Positions 15,228 to 22,108 of a stretch of 37,660 nucleotides of DNA are shown piece after piece. Source of the stretch: a virus. The stretch is taken from positions 1-37,660 of the IMG/VR virus record IMGVR_UViG_3300031395_000004, one strand, 5' to 3'. The number at the start of each line of letters is the position of its first letter. The stretch's first letter is position 1. A program made the translations under genes and the position numbers. The notes beneath the pieces are model-generated. The model worked only from the letters and a program-made list of their open reading frames with translations, was not told the DNA's origin and did no database searches.

Positions 15228-16010
15228 TCATGAATTCTTAATTAACTTGTAAAGTCCTAAATTATTATGTCTTAATCTTCTTATCGCTTTTTCTTTTATT
15301 TGTCTTATTCTTTCTTTAGTTAAGTCGTATCTATCACCTATTGCTTCTAGAGTCATCGGCTCAACCTTTGTATTAAGACCATAATAACATTCTATAATAC
15401 CACGTTCTCTATTAGTTAAACAATCCATTGTTTTATTTAATACCTTTTTTAGTCTATCACTTTCATCACTAAATGTATCTGTTAAATCTTCTTCACTTGA
15501 TATAGTATCTTCTAGTGCGAAGCCAGTATATTCACCCATCTCCTTATTTAAAGAGACACAGCTTGGGTATTCCTTTGGTATTGATTCTAAATACTCTTCA
15601 TTTTCTTTCTCTAGCTGACTTATTTTGTTGATAACACTAGATGGTAATCTTATAACCCTAGAATTATCGTTGAGGCTTTGCATAATTGATTGTCTAATCC
15701 AATACACTGCATATGATATAAACCTAAAACCTCTTGTGGGGTCAAATTTATTGGCCGCTTTAATTAATCCGATATTACCATCATTTATTAAATCACTTAG
15801 TGATAAACCTAGGCCTTGATACTCTTTAGCTACGCTGATTGCAAATTTTAGGTTACCTTCAACTAATTCATTTATCGCCTCTTTATCACCATTAACTATT
15901 CTATTGGTTAGTTCGTTTTCTTCTTCAATACTTAATAGGTCACACTTGTTAACTTCGTTAAAATATCTAGTTATTGTGTCGCTTTTTTCTGCTACTATAA
16001 ATCTTTTCAT
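15228..16010 (-). CDS. Sigma-70 family RNA polymerase sigma factor
   Basis: A 260-residue factor with all core regions. Region 1.2 (DTITRYFNEVN) is at residues 10-20. Region 2 (about 40-125) includes NLKFAISVAKEYQG, GNIGLIKAANKFDPTRGFRF and YWIRQSIMQSL. Region 3 (about 125-190) is present, and region 4 (about 195-255) has LTNRERGIIECYYGL and a helix-turn-helix ending TKERIRQIKEKAIRRLRHN. It looks like a reduced copy of the primary RpoD type rather than an ECF factor or a T4 gp55-type late factor. It would redirect host RNA polymerase to phage promoters. It sits downstream of gp46 with the recombination genes. Confidence 0.95.
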   Translation of the reverse strand: MKRFIVAEKSDTITRYFNEVNKCDLLSIEEENELTNRIVNGDKEAINELVEGNLKFAISVAKEYQGLGLSLSDLINDGNIGLIKAANKFDPTRGFRFISYAVYWIRQSIMQSLNDNSRVIRLPSSVINKISQLEKENEEYLESIPKEYPSCVSLNKEMGEYTGFALEDTISSEEDLTDTFSDESDRLKKVLNKTMDCLTNRERGIIECYYGLNTKVEPMTLEAIGDRYDLTKERIRQIKEKAIRRLRHNNLGLYKLIKNS

Positions 16011-16018
16011 TCATTTTC

Positions 16019-16486
16019 TTATAAGGTTGCAAGAAAGCTTAAAGCTTCCTTTTGGTTAACTGTAAGTTCATTAATGTTATTTAATAATTTATCCATTAAT
16101 AAACTCCTTTCTTTATCATCTAATGATGATAACTCTTTTTCATCGTAAGAATCTTTTAAAGTTACTTTTTTTTCATTTTCATCTTCGTAACCCTTTTGAT
16201 TTTCTACGTCCAGTTCGTTGAACATTACGTTATGTATTTCTCTATCGTCAATGTGAGCGGTAAAGGTTTTATTATTCATTTCTGATATAAAAAAACTTCT
16301 ATTACCTATGTTTAATATTTCTTTCACTCTACTAATATCTAACTCAGTTTTAAAGGTCGCTACCAACGCTGTGTCTTTGCGACCCTTTAAAACCTTTACA
16401 GGCTCTACTGATATATTACCTAAATCATCACTTAAACCTTTAATATTATCCATTGCAATAATACAAAATGTTTTCACATCCATCAT
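16019..16486 (-). CDS. Hypothetical protein between sigma factor and gp46
   Basis: A 155-residue protein. The first 95 residues suggest an alpha/beta fold (FKTELDISRVKEILNIGNRS). The remainder is Glu/Lys/Asp-rich helix ending VNQKEALSFLATL. I do not recognise the family. It lies eight bases upstream of the sigma factor gene, so it may be co-regulated with it; an anti-sigma or polymerase-binding role is possible but not shown. Confidence 0.6.
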   Translation of the reverse strand: MMDVKTFCIIAMDNIKGLSDDLGNISVEPVKVLKGRKDTALVATFKTELDISRVKEILNIGNRSFFISEMNNKTFTAHIDDREIHNVMFNELDVENQKGYEDENEKKVTLKDSYDEKELSSLDDKERSLLMDKLLNNINELTVNQKEALSFLATL

Positions 16487-16535
16487 TTATCTTGTTTTGC
16501 ACTAAGATACTATATTTTGCTACTAAAAACAAGTA

Positions 16536-18773
16536 TTATAGTTTTATAGATGATATGTTATCAACCTTTTTAACTGTAATAACTTTATCTGACCAATCCT
16601 TAACTAAATCATTGTGGGTTATGAAGAATACAATATCAAACATACCTTTAATTTTTTCAAACATAGGTCTCACTTTTTCTATATTGTCTGATGCTAGTTT
16701 ACCTAGTACCTCATCAAAAGTTATAAAATTAGGTTTTGGTAGGTGAGATATTTTACTTAACACACATCTAAGTGCCAAACTTGATATCGTCCTCTCTAAA
16801 CCACTACCAGACTTTAATAGTTTGGTTACATCGTTTTTGATGATATGGTATTCAACATCATTTTTATTTGTCATAACCAATTCTACATCAAAATCACATA
16901 CATCATCTAGCAACCTTTGTATCTCCGAATTTATTATTGGTAGAACTGACCTCAACACTAACTTACTAATACCCTTTTTACCGACTAGTTGGAGATAGAT
17001 TTTGAATATTTTTTCAACTTCCTCTTCACGTTTTAAAGTCTTAATCATCTTAAGGTTTTTAGTTAACACCTCCTTAGCTGATTTAATATTTTGTTTAGTG
17101 GTAAATATACTCTGGTTAATTTCTGATTTAGTATTATTTTCAACAACTAAATTAGTTTTCACTGATGAAACGTTAGATTCTATTGTGATATTAGTTTTAA
17201 TCGCATCCTCATTATTTTTATATTTTTTCAAATCTGCTTTTTTAGAAACTATCTTATTTCTTAATGCCCCTATTTCGACTTCAGCTTTGTCGCACTCTAA
17301 TTCTAACCTGTCTCTTCTATCAACGACATCTCTATTCTCCTTAATTTTAGTTATCGATTTCTGAACCCTTGCTAACTTATTTTCTTTTTTAGTTAAATCA
17401 TTTTTCAATGACTCTATCTTTTCTTCATATTCCTTTATTGTTTCCGAGTTGTCAACATCATCTAAAGGTCTTTTACACGTCTCACAGATTTCACTGTCTC
17501 TAAGGTTATCAATCACCTTACCAAATGACATGATGTCATTCTTGTAAGACCCTATCTTTATTGATATATCTCTATCTTCCTTAGTTAGTTTATCATATTT
17601 ATATTCGTCGTAATTAACATCTTTGATTTCAGCAATATTAGTCTTAAACTCTTCAATTTTATTTTTGTAGGTAACACCTTTCTTAGTTATTGTGTCAATA
17701 TCACCTTCTAACTTTTCAGGGTTTAAGTCTGATACTTCAGAATCTATTTTTAATTTACTATTTATTAACCTTTCTTTTTCATCCTCTAACCTTTGTATTG
17801 TTTTTTCAGAAGCATCCAGTTTTTTAGTATACTCTACGACCTCTTTTTCATATAAACCTATATTTTCCTCAAGAGTTTCATTATCGTTAAGTAAAGTAGT
17901 CACATCGTAATGATTACCTTTTTTTAGTTTGTTAAATTCAGAGTTCATATCTTTAGCTATTTGCTCTTTGGCTTCAATAACCTCTAACCCAATGAATCTA
18001 GTCAATAACCTACCACTCTCAGTTGGTTTAGCATCGATTAAGTCTTCTAAGTTCCTAGCAGTAGTTAGAATCGTTATATCAAAGTCTTTTTCACTACCGA
18101 TGTTTTTCTTAATTACATCACCAGTTTTCTTAGCGTCTTCGTCATTCAATAACACCTCCTCACCATCAGGTAGTAATTCGTAGTAATTTACTTTATTTGT
18201 TGTGTTCCAACCTTTACCACCTCTTTTTGGTCGTCTATTTAATTTACGCTCAATAATCATTTCATTACCTTCGACCTCAATCATACCTCTAACAGTTAAT
18301 TCGTCCTTGTCAGTAAATGTATTGAATATTTGTTCGTTCTTATCGGTTTTAGTAGTTTTACCAAATAATAAGAATTTAATCGCATCTACAGTGAAAACCG
18401 TGTTATGAGATACAATATCATTTGAGTAATATTGATGAACTTCAGATACTTGTACATCATATAAAGTATCTCGCTCATCTAACAACTTAATTGACTTAAC
18501 ATTTGAAATTCCATCTCTAACTTGGATAGGAGTTCCTATTTCAATATTCTTTAAAACTGTGAAATCACCATCCTCTTTTTTTAATCTATGATAATCAGCA
18601 CCTTCAACATACGCACCATTTTCTAATTCACATTTATATACCTCGGCATTTTCTTCAGTTATACCGCACCATTCAATATCGTGAAAACCATATGGTGTGT
18701 CAACTTGAAACTCCAAATCACCATATTTTTGAAAAATATCATTTAATTTACCTATCTCAATTTCTTTAATCAT
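16536..18773 (-). CDS. Split-intein C half fused to C-terminal gp46 (Rad50/SbcC-like)
   Basis: Residues 1-124 are the C-terminal part of an intein, ending LYDVQVSEVHQYYSNDIVSHN (the last 20 before the junction include the block F pattern and the terminal HN). Thr125 is the +1 residue. Residues 125-745 are the C-extein: TVFTVDAIKFLLFGKT continues a Walker A motif whose GGK is in the 19332-19949 gene. A long coiled coil contains a zinc-hook CETC. The ABC signature is SGSGLERTISSLALR, and Walker B is NFITFDEVLGKL. Ligated gp46 would be 797 residues, an SMC-like ATPase that works with gp47 in end resection and recombination-dependent replication. The gene starts inside the stop of the 18770-19192 ORF (ATGA overlap). 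Without splicing this product lacks the first half of the P-loop and cannot bind ATP. Confidence 0.92.
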   Translation of the reverse strand: MIKEIEIGKLNDIFQKYGDLEFQVDTPYGFHDIEWCGITEENAEVYKCELENGAYVEGADYHRLKKEDGDFTVLKNIEIGTPIQVRDGISNVKSIKLLDERDTLYDVQVSEVHQYYSNDIVSHNTVFTVDAIKFLLFGKTTKTDKNEQIFNTFTDKDELTVRGMIEVEGNEMIIERKLNRRPKRGGKGWNTTNKVNYYELLPDGEEVLLNDEDAKKTGDVIKKNIGSEKDFDITILTTARNLEDLIDAKPTESGRLLTRFIGLEVIEAKEQIAKDMNSEFNKLKKGNHYDVTTLLNDNETLEENIGLYEKEVVEYTKKLDASEKTIQRLEDEKERLINSKLKIDSEVSDLNPEKLEGDIDTITKKGVTYKNKIEEFKTNIAEIKDVNYDEYKYDKLTKEDRDISIKIGSYKNDIMSFGKVIDNLRDSEICETCKRPLDDVDNSETIKEYEEKIESLKNDLTKKENKLARVQKSITKIKENRDVVDRRDRLELECDKAEVEIGALRNKIVSKKADLKKYKNNEDAIKTNITIESNVSSVKTNLVVENNTKSEINQSIFTTKQNIKSAKEVLTKNLKMIKTLKREEEVEKIFKIYLQLVGKKGISKLVLRSVLPIINSEIQRLLDDVCDFDVELVMTNKNDVEYHIIKNDVTKLLKSGSGLERTISSLALRCVLSKISHLPKPNFITFDEVLGKLASDNIEKVRPMFEKIKGMFDIVFFITHNDLVKDWSDKVITVKKVDNISSIKL
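18402..18773 (-). mobile_element. C-terminal half of split intein (124 residues)
   Basis: The N-terminal 124 residues of the 16536-18773 protein lack any homing endonuclease domain. Blocks seen: a block-B-like VEGADYH (AxxH where TxxH is usual), block F LYDVQVSEVHQYY and block G DIVSHN followed by Thr. The long C part and short N part match the atypical split class exemplified by AceL-TerL, where the break lies after the first 25 or so residues. Confidence 0.88.
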
Positions 18774-19192
18774 AATATTTCTTGTAATTTAAAAAATTCT
18801 TGGATTATGTTTTCACCACCTCTTTCATTCCAACATTTGATGAAATATTCTGGTGTAACTCCATAATTTTTACTAAAACTTTCAACTGTCCCATTACTAC
18901 CCCTCAAATGTCTATGGAAAGGTGTGTTTATATCAATTTTAACCTCTAATCTAGTATTTTTATTTATTTTACTAACTTCATTAAAATTTATCTTTTCTAT
19001 TGTGAATTTATTACCCCTTAATTTATCTTTCGATACTATGCGATTATCTGATAAATTGAAAACATTTTCAATTTGTAAAAACGGTGAACACCCACTTACC
19101 ATGACTAAATATTTAATATCAGGATAACTATCTTGGGTGTATAAATAAATGCCACTTCCCATTTCATTAATTTCAATTTTAGTTTTTTTCAT
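18770..19192 (-). CDS. Unknown ORF lying between the two halves of gp46
   Basis: A 140-residue protein beginning MKKTKIEINEMGSGIYLYTQ and ending near CWNERGGENIIQEFFKLQEI. I see no clear GIY-YIG, LAGLIDADG, HNH or Vsr motif, although its position between split-intein halves is where free-standing homing endonucleases are known to sit in other fractured phage genes. It ends in the start codon of the intein-C/gp46 gene, so translation of that half may depend on it. It could be an unrecognised endonuclease, a degenerate one, or an unrelated cargo gene. Confidence 0.6.
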   Translation of the reverse strand: MKKTKIEINEMGSGIYLYTQDSYPDIKYLVMVSGCSPFLQIENVFNLSDNRIVSKDKLRGNKFTIEKINFNEVSKINKNTRLEVKIDINTPFHRHLRGSNGTVESFSKNYGVTPEYFIKCWNERGGENIIQEFFKLQEIL

Positions 19193-19331
19193 AATTTAAA
19201 TTTTTTTACACTTATCTATAACTTTTTGTTTATTTCCTAATCTATATTCTGACCCCAAAATATATAAAACCCTCTTTATTGGTAATATCTAATTTGTTTT
19301 TAATCTTTTAATGATTACACTAGGGTCCACA

Positions 19332-19949
19332 TTATTTTAATTCTTCAGGTATGAAACCCAATTTTTTCTCTATTTCATCTAAATCGTATTTTATAACTAT
19401 CTTAGAGTCAGCTCTTAAGCATTTACCACCTTGATTAGGTGGTTCTGAATTGACAACATTGAGTCCATTCAACCTACTGAATGAAGCAAAGTTCTTATCA
19501 CCAAAGGATAAGAAGTTATCTATGTATAACCACTTTAAACTCCATGACCTATGGTTTTCTACAGAGACATCACTATCACCCAAAGATGCATTAACTTTTT
19601 TATCTAAATCTAATATTCTTTTGAAATCAACATCTTTTTCCTCACGCTTACACCATTCTTTCATCAATTCTACTTGGTAATTTCTGTCAAGAATATTATC
19701 GACACCAGCGCCACTAATTTCAATGACTTCACCACCCTTACCTATTTTAACAGGTCGGTAAATCACATTAATATTGGCTTTAGTGATACCATACTTTTTA
19801 CTGAAGTAATCTCTTACTTTTAGTTTATTCTGTCTAGAATAGTTTTCTGGTCTATCATCCCAATATACTTTAACTTTTGCGTACTCTGGTATTGTTACAT
19901 TATCACTCATTGCATTCTTTTTATCTTTCACCGTAGATATCATATCCAC
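19332..19949 (-). CDS. N-terminal gp46 (Rad50/SbcC-like) fused to split-intein N half
   Basis: Residues 1-135 are an extension of unknown role. Residues 136-176 are the N-terminal strand set of an SMC-like ATPase (WLYIDNFLSFGD ... GLNVVNSEPPNQGGK). Residue 177 is Cys, the first residue of the intein, and the protein stops 29 residues later (CLRADSKIVIKYDLDE...). The break falls between GGK and T of the Walker A motif. The rest of the intein and gp46 is in the 16536-18773 gene, 558 nt beyond this gene's end. The gene overlaps the upstream coiled-coil gene by 29 nt. The partner halves must associate and splice in trans to give a working ATPase. Confidence 0.9.
   Translation of the reverse strand: MDMISTVKDKKNAMSDNVTIPEYAKVKVYWDDRPENYSRQNKLKVRDYFSKKYGITKANINVIYRPVKIGKGGEVIEISGAGVDNILDRNYQVELMKEWCKREEKDVDFKRILDLDKKVNASLGDSDVSVENHRSWSLKWLYIDNFLSFGDKNFASFSRLNGLNVVNSEPPNQGGKCLRADSKIVIKYDLDEIEKKLGFIPEELK
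19335..19421 (-). mobile_element. N-terminal half of split intein (29 residues)
   Basis: CLRADSKIVIKYDLDEIEKK opens the intein with the block A pattern CLxxDxxI, directly after GGK of gp46, and ends in a stop codon after nine more residues. At 29 residues it is far shorter than the roughly 90-100 residues of canonical split inteins such as Npu DnaE or gp41-1. Confidence 0.88.
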
Positions 19950-20436
19950 CTTTATTTTTACACTCTTTTAATTCCTTACTTAATATATCGTTTTTATTCT
20001 TACAGGATGACAAACCTTTACTGATTTCATCTACCTGAGACTTATAATCGTTTATGAGACTTTCTTTCTTTTTATTCTCAACTTCCAACGTGGCCTTATC
20101 GTCACTCAACTTATCTATGTATTCTAAATAACTCATGTTATTGCCGTCTACATTTATACTAACATTTTTTTCGACAGGCACCTCTACTATTTTTTCTACA
20201 GGTACTTCAACCCTTTTCTCAACTATTTTTTCTACTGGGACTTCTTTTATAACCTCTACGGTCTTCTCTACTGGCTCTTCTCTTACTTTTGGACCACTAG
20301 GTGTCATTCCATATTGTAATATCGTAAAGCCGCTCTTTAGCGCCTCATTTAGTGTCTTACCCACGTCCTCTTCATTAAGCCTACAGTAGGCCACTATTTC
20401 GTCGAATAGCTCTTTATTTATGAGTCTCTTACCCAT
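19921..20436 (-). CDS. Coiled-coil protein with VPVEK repeats between gp47 and gp46
   Basis: A 171-residue protein. The first 50 residues form a small folded unit (LFDEIVAYCRLNEEDVGKTL). Residues about 55-93 repeat the pattern (V)EKxVEVPVEK five or so times, and a coiled coil follows to the end. The protein overlaps gp47's C-terminal piece by 8 nt and gp46's N-terminal piece by 29 nt, so it is translated with the Mre11/Rad50-like pair. It may be an accessory subunit or tether, but no such role is established as far as I know. Confidence 0.65.
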   Translation of the reverse strand: MGKRLINKELFDEIVAYCRLNEEDVGKTLNEALKSGFTILQYGMTPSGPKVREEPVEKTVEVIKEVPVEKIVEKRVEVPVEKIVEVPVEKNVSINVDGNNMSYLEYIDKLSDDKATLEVENKKKESLINDYKSQVDEISKGLSSCKNKNDILSKELKECKNKGGYDIYGER

Positions 20437-20659
20437 TAGTTAATGTTTCAGTACCTTCTTCTAATTCATCAAGTGATTTTATCTTAAATTGATAAAACCC
20501 GTATCTATTCTCAACATCTTTCTCAATGTACGTTCTTGTTTCAACGTCCCATATTAAGTAACCGTGACTTTTAATCGATTCACCAAAATTTTGTTGAATT
20601 AATGAACTACTAAAACACATTGGGATTATTTTTTTTATTTTAATTTTTTTCATTTCCAT
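20429..20659 (-). CDS. C-terminal piece of gp47 (Mre11-like) in a broken gene
   Basis: A 76-residue protein. After a basic start (MEMKKIKIKKIIPMCF) it reads SSSLIQQNFGES, then HGYLIWDVE and ENRYGFYQF. This is the conserved C-terminal part of phage gp47/SbcD-like nucleases, where GSLIQQNFGE follows the last catalytic His motif. The N-terminal piece is at 20939-21622 and the two are separated by a Vsr-like endonuclease frame. The sum, 303 residues, is close to intact phage gp47 (T4, about 339). The piece probably binds the N-terminal piece noncovalently. It overlaps the endonuclease frame by 20 nt. Confidence 0.8.
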   Translation of the reverse strand: MEMKKIKIKKIIPMCFSSSLIQQNFGESIKSHGYLIWDVETRTYIEKDVENRYGFYQFKIKSLDELEEGTETLTNG

Positions 20660-20942
20660 ATTTTTTTATTTCATTATATAATTTGAATTTAAAGTTTTTC
20701 TTTTTAATGTCAGTTTCCCAAAATCTAATTAGATTATACCCAAATTTTTTAGCTAATTTATTTTTAAATTTATCATTTTGAATGTTTATCTCCTGAACTT
20801 CAGTTAGTATTTTATTTTGATATTTACTTGGGTTACTATACCAATAATCACCGTCCGCTTCTATTAGTAAATTAAATTCACTTAAATAAAAATCGTAAGA
20901 CCTAAAATTTATTTCATTGTAACAAATTTGAAAAGAAGCTAT
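20640..20942 (-). CDS. Vsr-like (EDxHD-type) homing endonuclease frame inside gp47
   Basis: A 100-codon frame on the minus strand, open from a stop at 20945-20943 to TAA at 20642-20640. The product contains RSYDFYLSEFNLLIEADGDY, then WYSNP, NDKFKNKLAKKFGYNLIRFW and ETDI. This is the pattern of Vsr-like homing endonucleases found in fractured phage genes. The usual His after DGDYW is Tyr here. No ATG exists in the frame; translation could start at ATA 20942 or ATT, or by a -1 shift at the end of gp47's N piece (GAA TAG). The N-terminus looks 15-30 residues short, so it may be degenerate. It fills the whole space between the two gp47 pieces. Confidence 0.75.
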   Translation of the reverse strand: MASFQICYNEINFRSYDFYLSEFNLLIEADGDYWYSNPSKYQNKILTEVQEINIQNDKFKNKLAKKFGYNLIRFWETDIKKKNFKFKLYNEIKKYGNEKN

Positions 20943-21622
20943 TCATCGATAACCCAACCATTTTTTTTATAAATTTCTAATTCTGTTTCATCAATTTCTT
21001 TTCTTTCAACGTTATAAAAACAACTTCTTTTGTGTATATCACCAAGTAGTACCATATCACAACCATCGAAATGGTTTAATTGGGTGTGATTGTCATCAAA
21101 TATATATCCTACATCTGTAGATGCCCCAGCTATAGGGGCGTGGTATAAGCCGACATATGTTTTATCATCACCAAATTGTTTTCTAGCCCCTTCGATATCT
21201 GGTCTTGAATTACCTTCAAATATTGAATAGTTACACCACACAACATTGTCGTCTAAATAACAGGTACTTTCTTGGTAGTATGCTATGTGTGGATTGTCTA
21301 ACAATTCAATCATAGGTGATATACTATCAACTCTATCTTTATTATTCTCTAGTAAATCATGGTTACCAGCTATAATAACAACTTTACCGACCTTTGATAG
21401 TTCTCTCAGGAACCACGTGCTAAGTATTAGTTGTTCATTTGATATCGTTATTTTTTGATGTACCAAGTCGCCCACTATTGCTATGCGAATTTCTTCGTGT
21501 TTATAATCTTTACAGTACTCAGTTATTTCATCAATGAATGTTTGGAATATCTCTTTATACTCGTCATGCATCCTATATGTTCTAATATGAACGTCAGCTA
21601 AATGTATCACGGATTTAATCAT
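20939..21622 (-). CDS. N-terminal piece of gp47 (Mre11/SbcD-like nuclease)
   Basis: A 227-residue calcineurin-type phosphoesterase. Motifs in order: LADVHIR (Asp10, His12), VGDLVHQ (Asp52), GNHDL (Asn87-His88-Asp89), YHAP and LLGDIHKRS, all of the metal-binding set. The product ends after NGWVIDE, just where the SLIQQNFGE region would normally follow; that region is in the separate 20429-20659 gene. gp47 with gp46 resects DNA ends for recombination-dependent replication and host DNA breakdown. It heads the gp47-gp46 operon. Confidence 0.9.
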   Translation of the reverse strand: MIKSVIHLADVHIRTYRMHDEYKEIFQTFIDEITEYCKDYKHEEIRIAIVGDLVHQKITISNEQLILSTWFLRELSKVGKVVIIAGNHDLLENNKDRVDSISPMIELLDNPHIAYYQESTCYLDDNVVWCNYSIFEGNSRPDIEGARKQFGDDKTYVGLYHAPIAGASTDVGYIFDDNHTQLNHFDGCDMVLLGDIHKRSCFYNVERKEIDETELEIYKKNGWVIDE

Positions 21623-21784
21623 AAGTTTTATTTTACATCAAATGTACTATTTTTATATAACTTTAACAAGTTTCCTTATATTATTAACATGAATAACATA
21701 GAGTGAAGAAAGTATATTAAATATCAATTAATTTTGAATAGTTAAATGTCTTTACAATATGTATTATCTTTTTTATCATACTTT

Positions 21785-22099
21785 CTATATTAAATTAATT
21801 ATAATAGGATTTACGGTAAATTCATCGACTGTAACTGAACCGATAGAATTAATCGTCACTTTTTGACCAGTACATCCTATTATATCTGGTAATGTTATTG
21901 CATCATATTCTTCATCAATACCTTCAACAAATAAAAAATGTTGTTGCCCAGTACTTTCATTGATGACCACAACTCTTTCATGGTCAATTAAATTGGCCTC
22001 ATCCATCAATTCGTAACTTAGGTTTATAACTCCCATGTTATTTAGTGAACTGTTTAATACCCTACCTGTAATCTTTGATTTTAAAACTTCTATTTTCAT
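21785..22099 (-). CDS. PanD-like (aspartate decarboxylase fold) protein lacking the processing Ser
   Basis: A 104-residue protein whose order of segments follows aspartate 1-decarboxylase: MKIEVLKSKITGRV, LNNMGVINLSYELMDEANLI, ERVVVINESTG, and a C-terminal double-psi barrel half. PanD self-cleaves between Gly24 and Ser25 to make a pyruvoyl cofactor. Here the aligned pair is Gly23-Val24, and the Arg and Tyr of the RFxTY segment are replaced (QQHFLF). Lys9 is retained. If homology is right, the protein cannot form pyruvoyl and is not a decarboxylase; it may have been kept as a binding or structural module. It lies between the PD-(D/E)XK nuclease and gp47. Confidence 0.6.
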   Translation of the reverse strand: MKIEVLKSKITGRVLNSSLNNMGVINLSYELMDEANLIDHERVVVINESTGQQHFLFVEGIDEEYDAITLPDIIGCTGQKVTINSIGSVTVDEFTVNPIIINLI

Positions 22100-22108
22100 A
22101 TTTTATCT

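Noticed and set aside
20640-20942. Group I intron carrying the endonuclease in gp47
   Set aside because: The endonuclease frame fills the whole interval; there is no space for the conserved intron core and no pairing elements are visible.
20939-21025. The C-terminal 27 residues of gp47's N piece (starting CFYNVERKEIDE) as a second short intein N half
   Set aside because: They lack the CLxxDTxI block A pattern, and the C piece at 20429-20659 has no HN-ending intein segment before SSSLIQQ.
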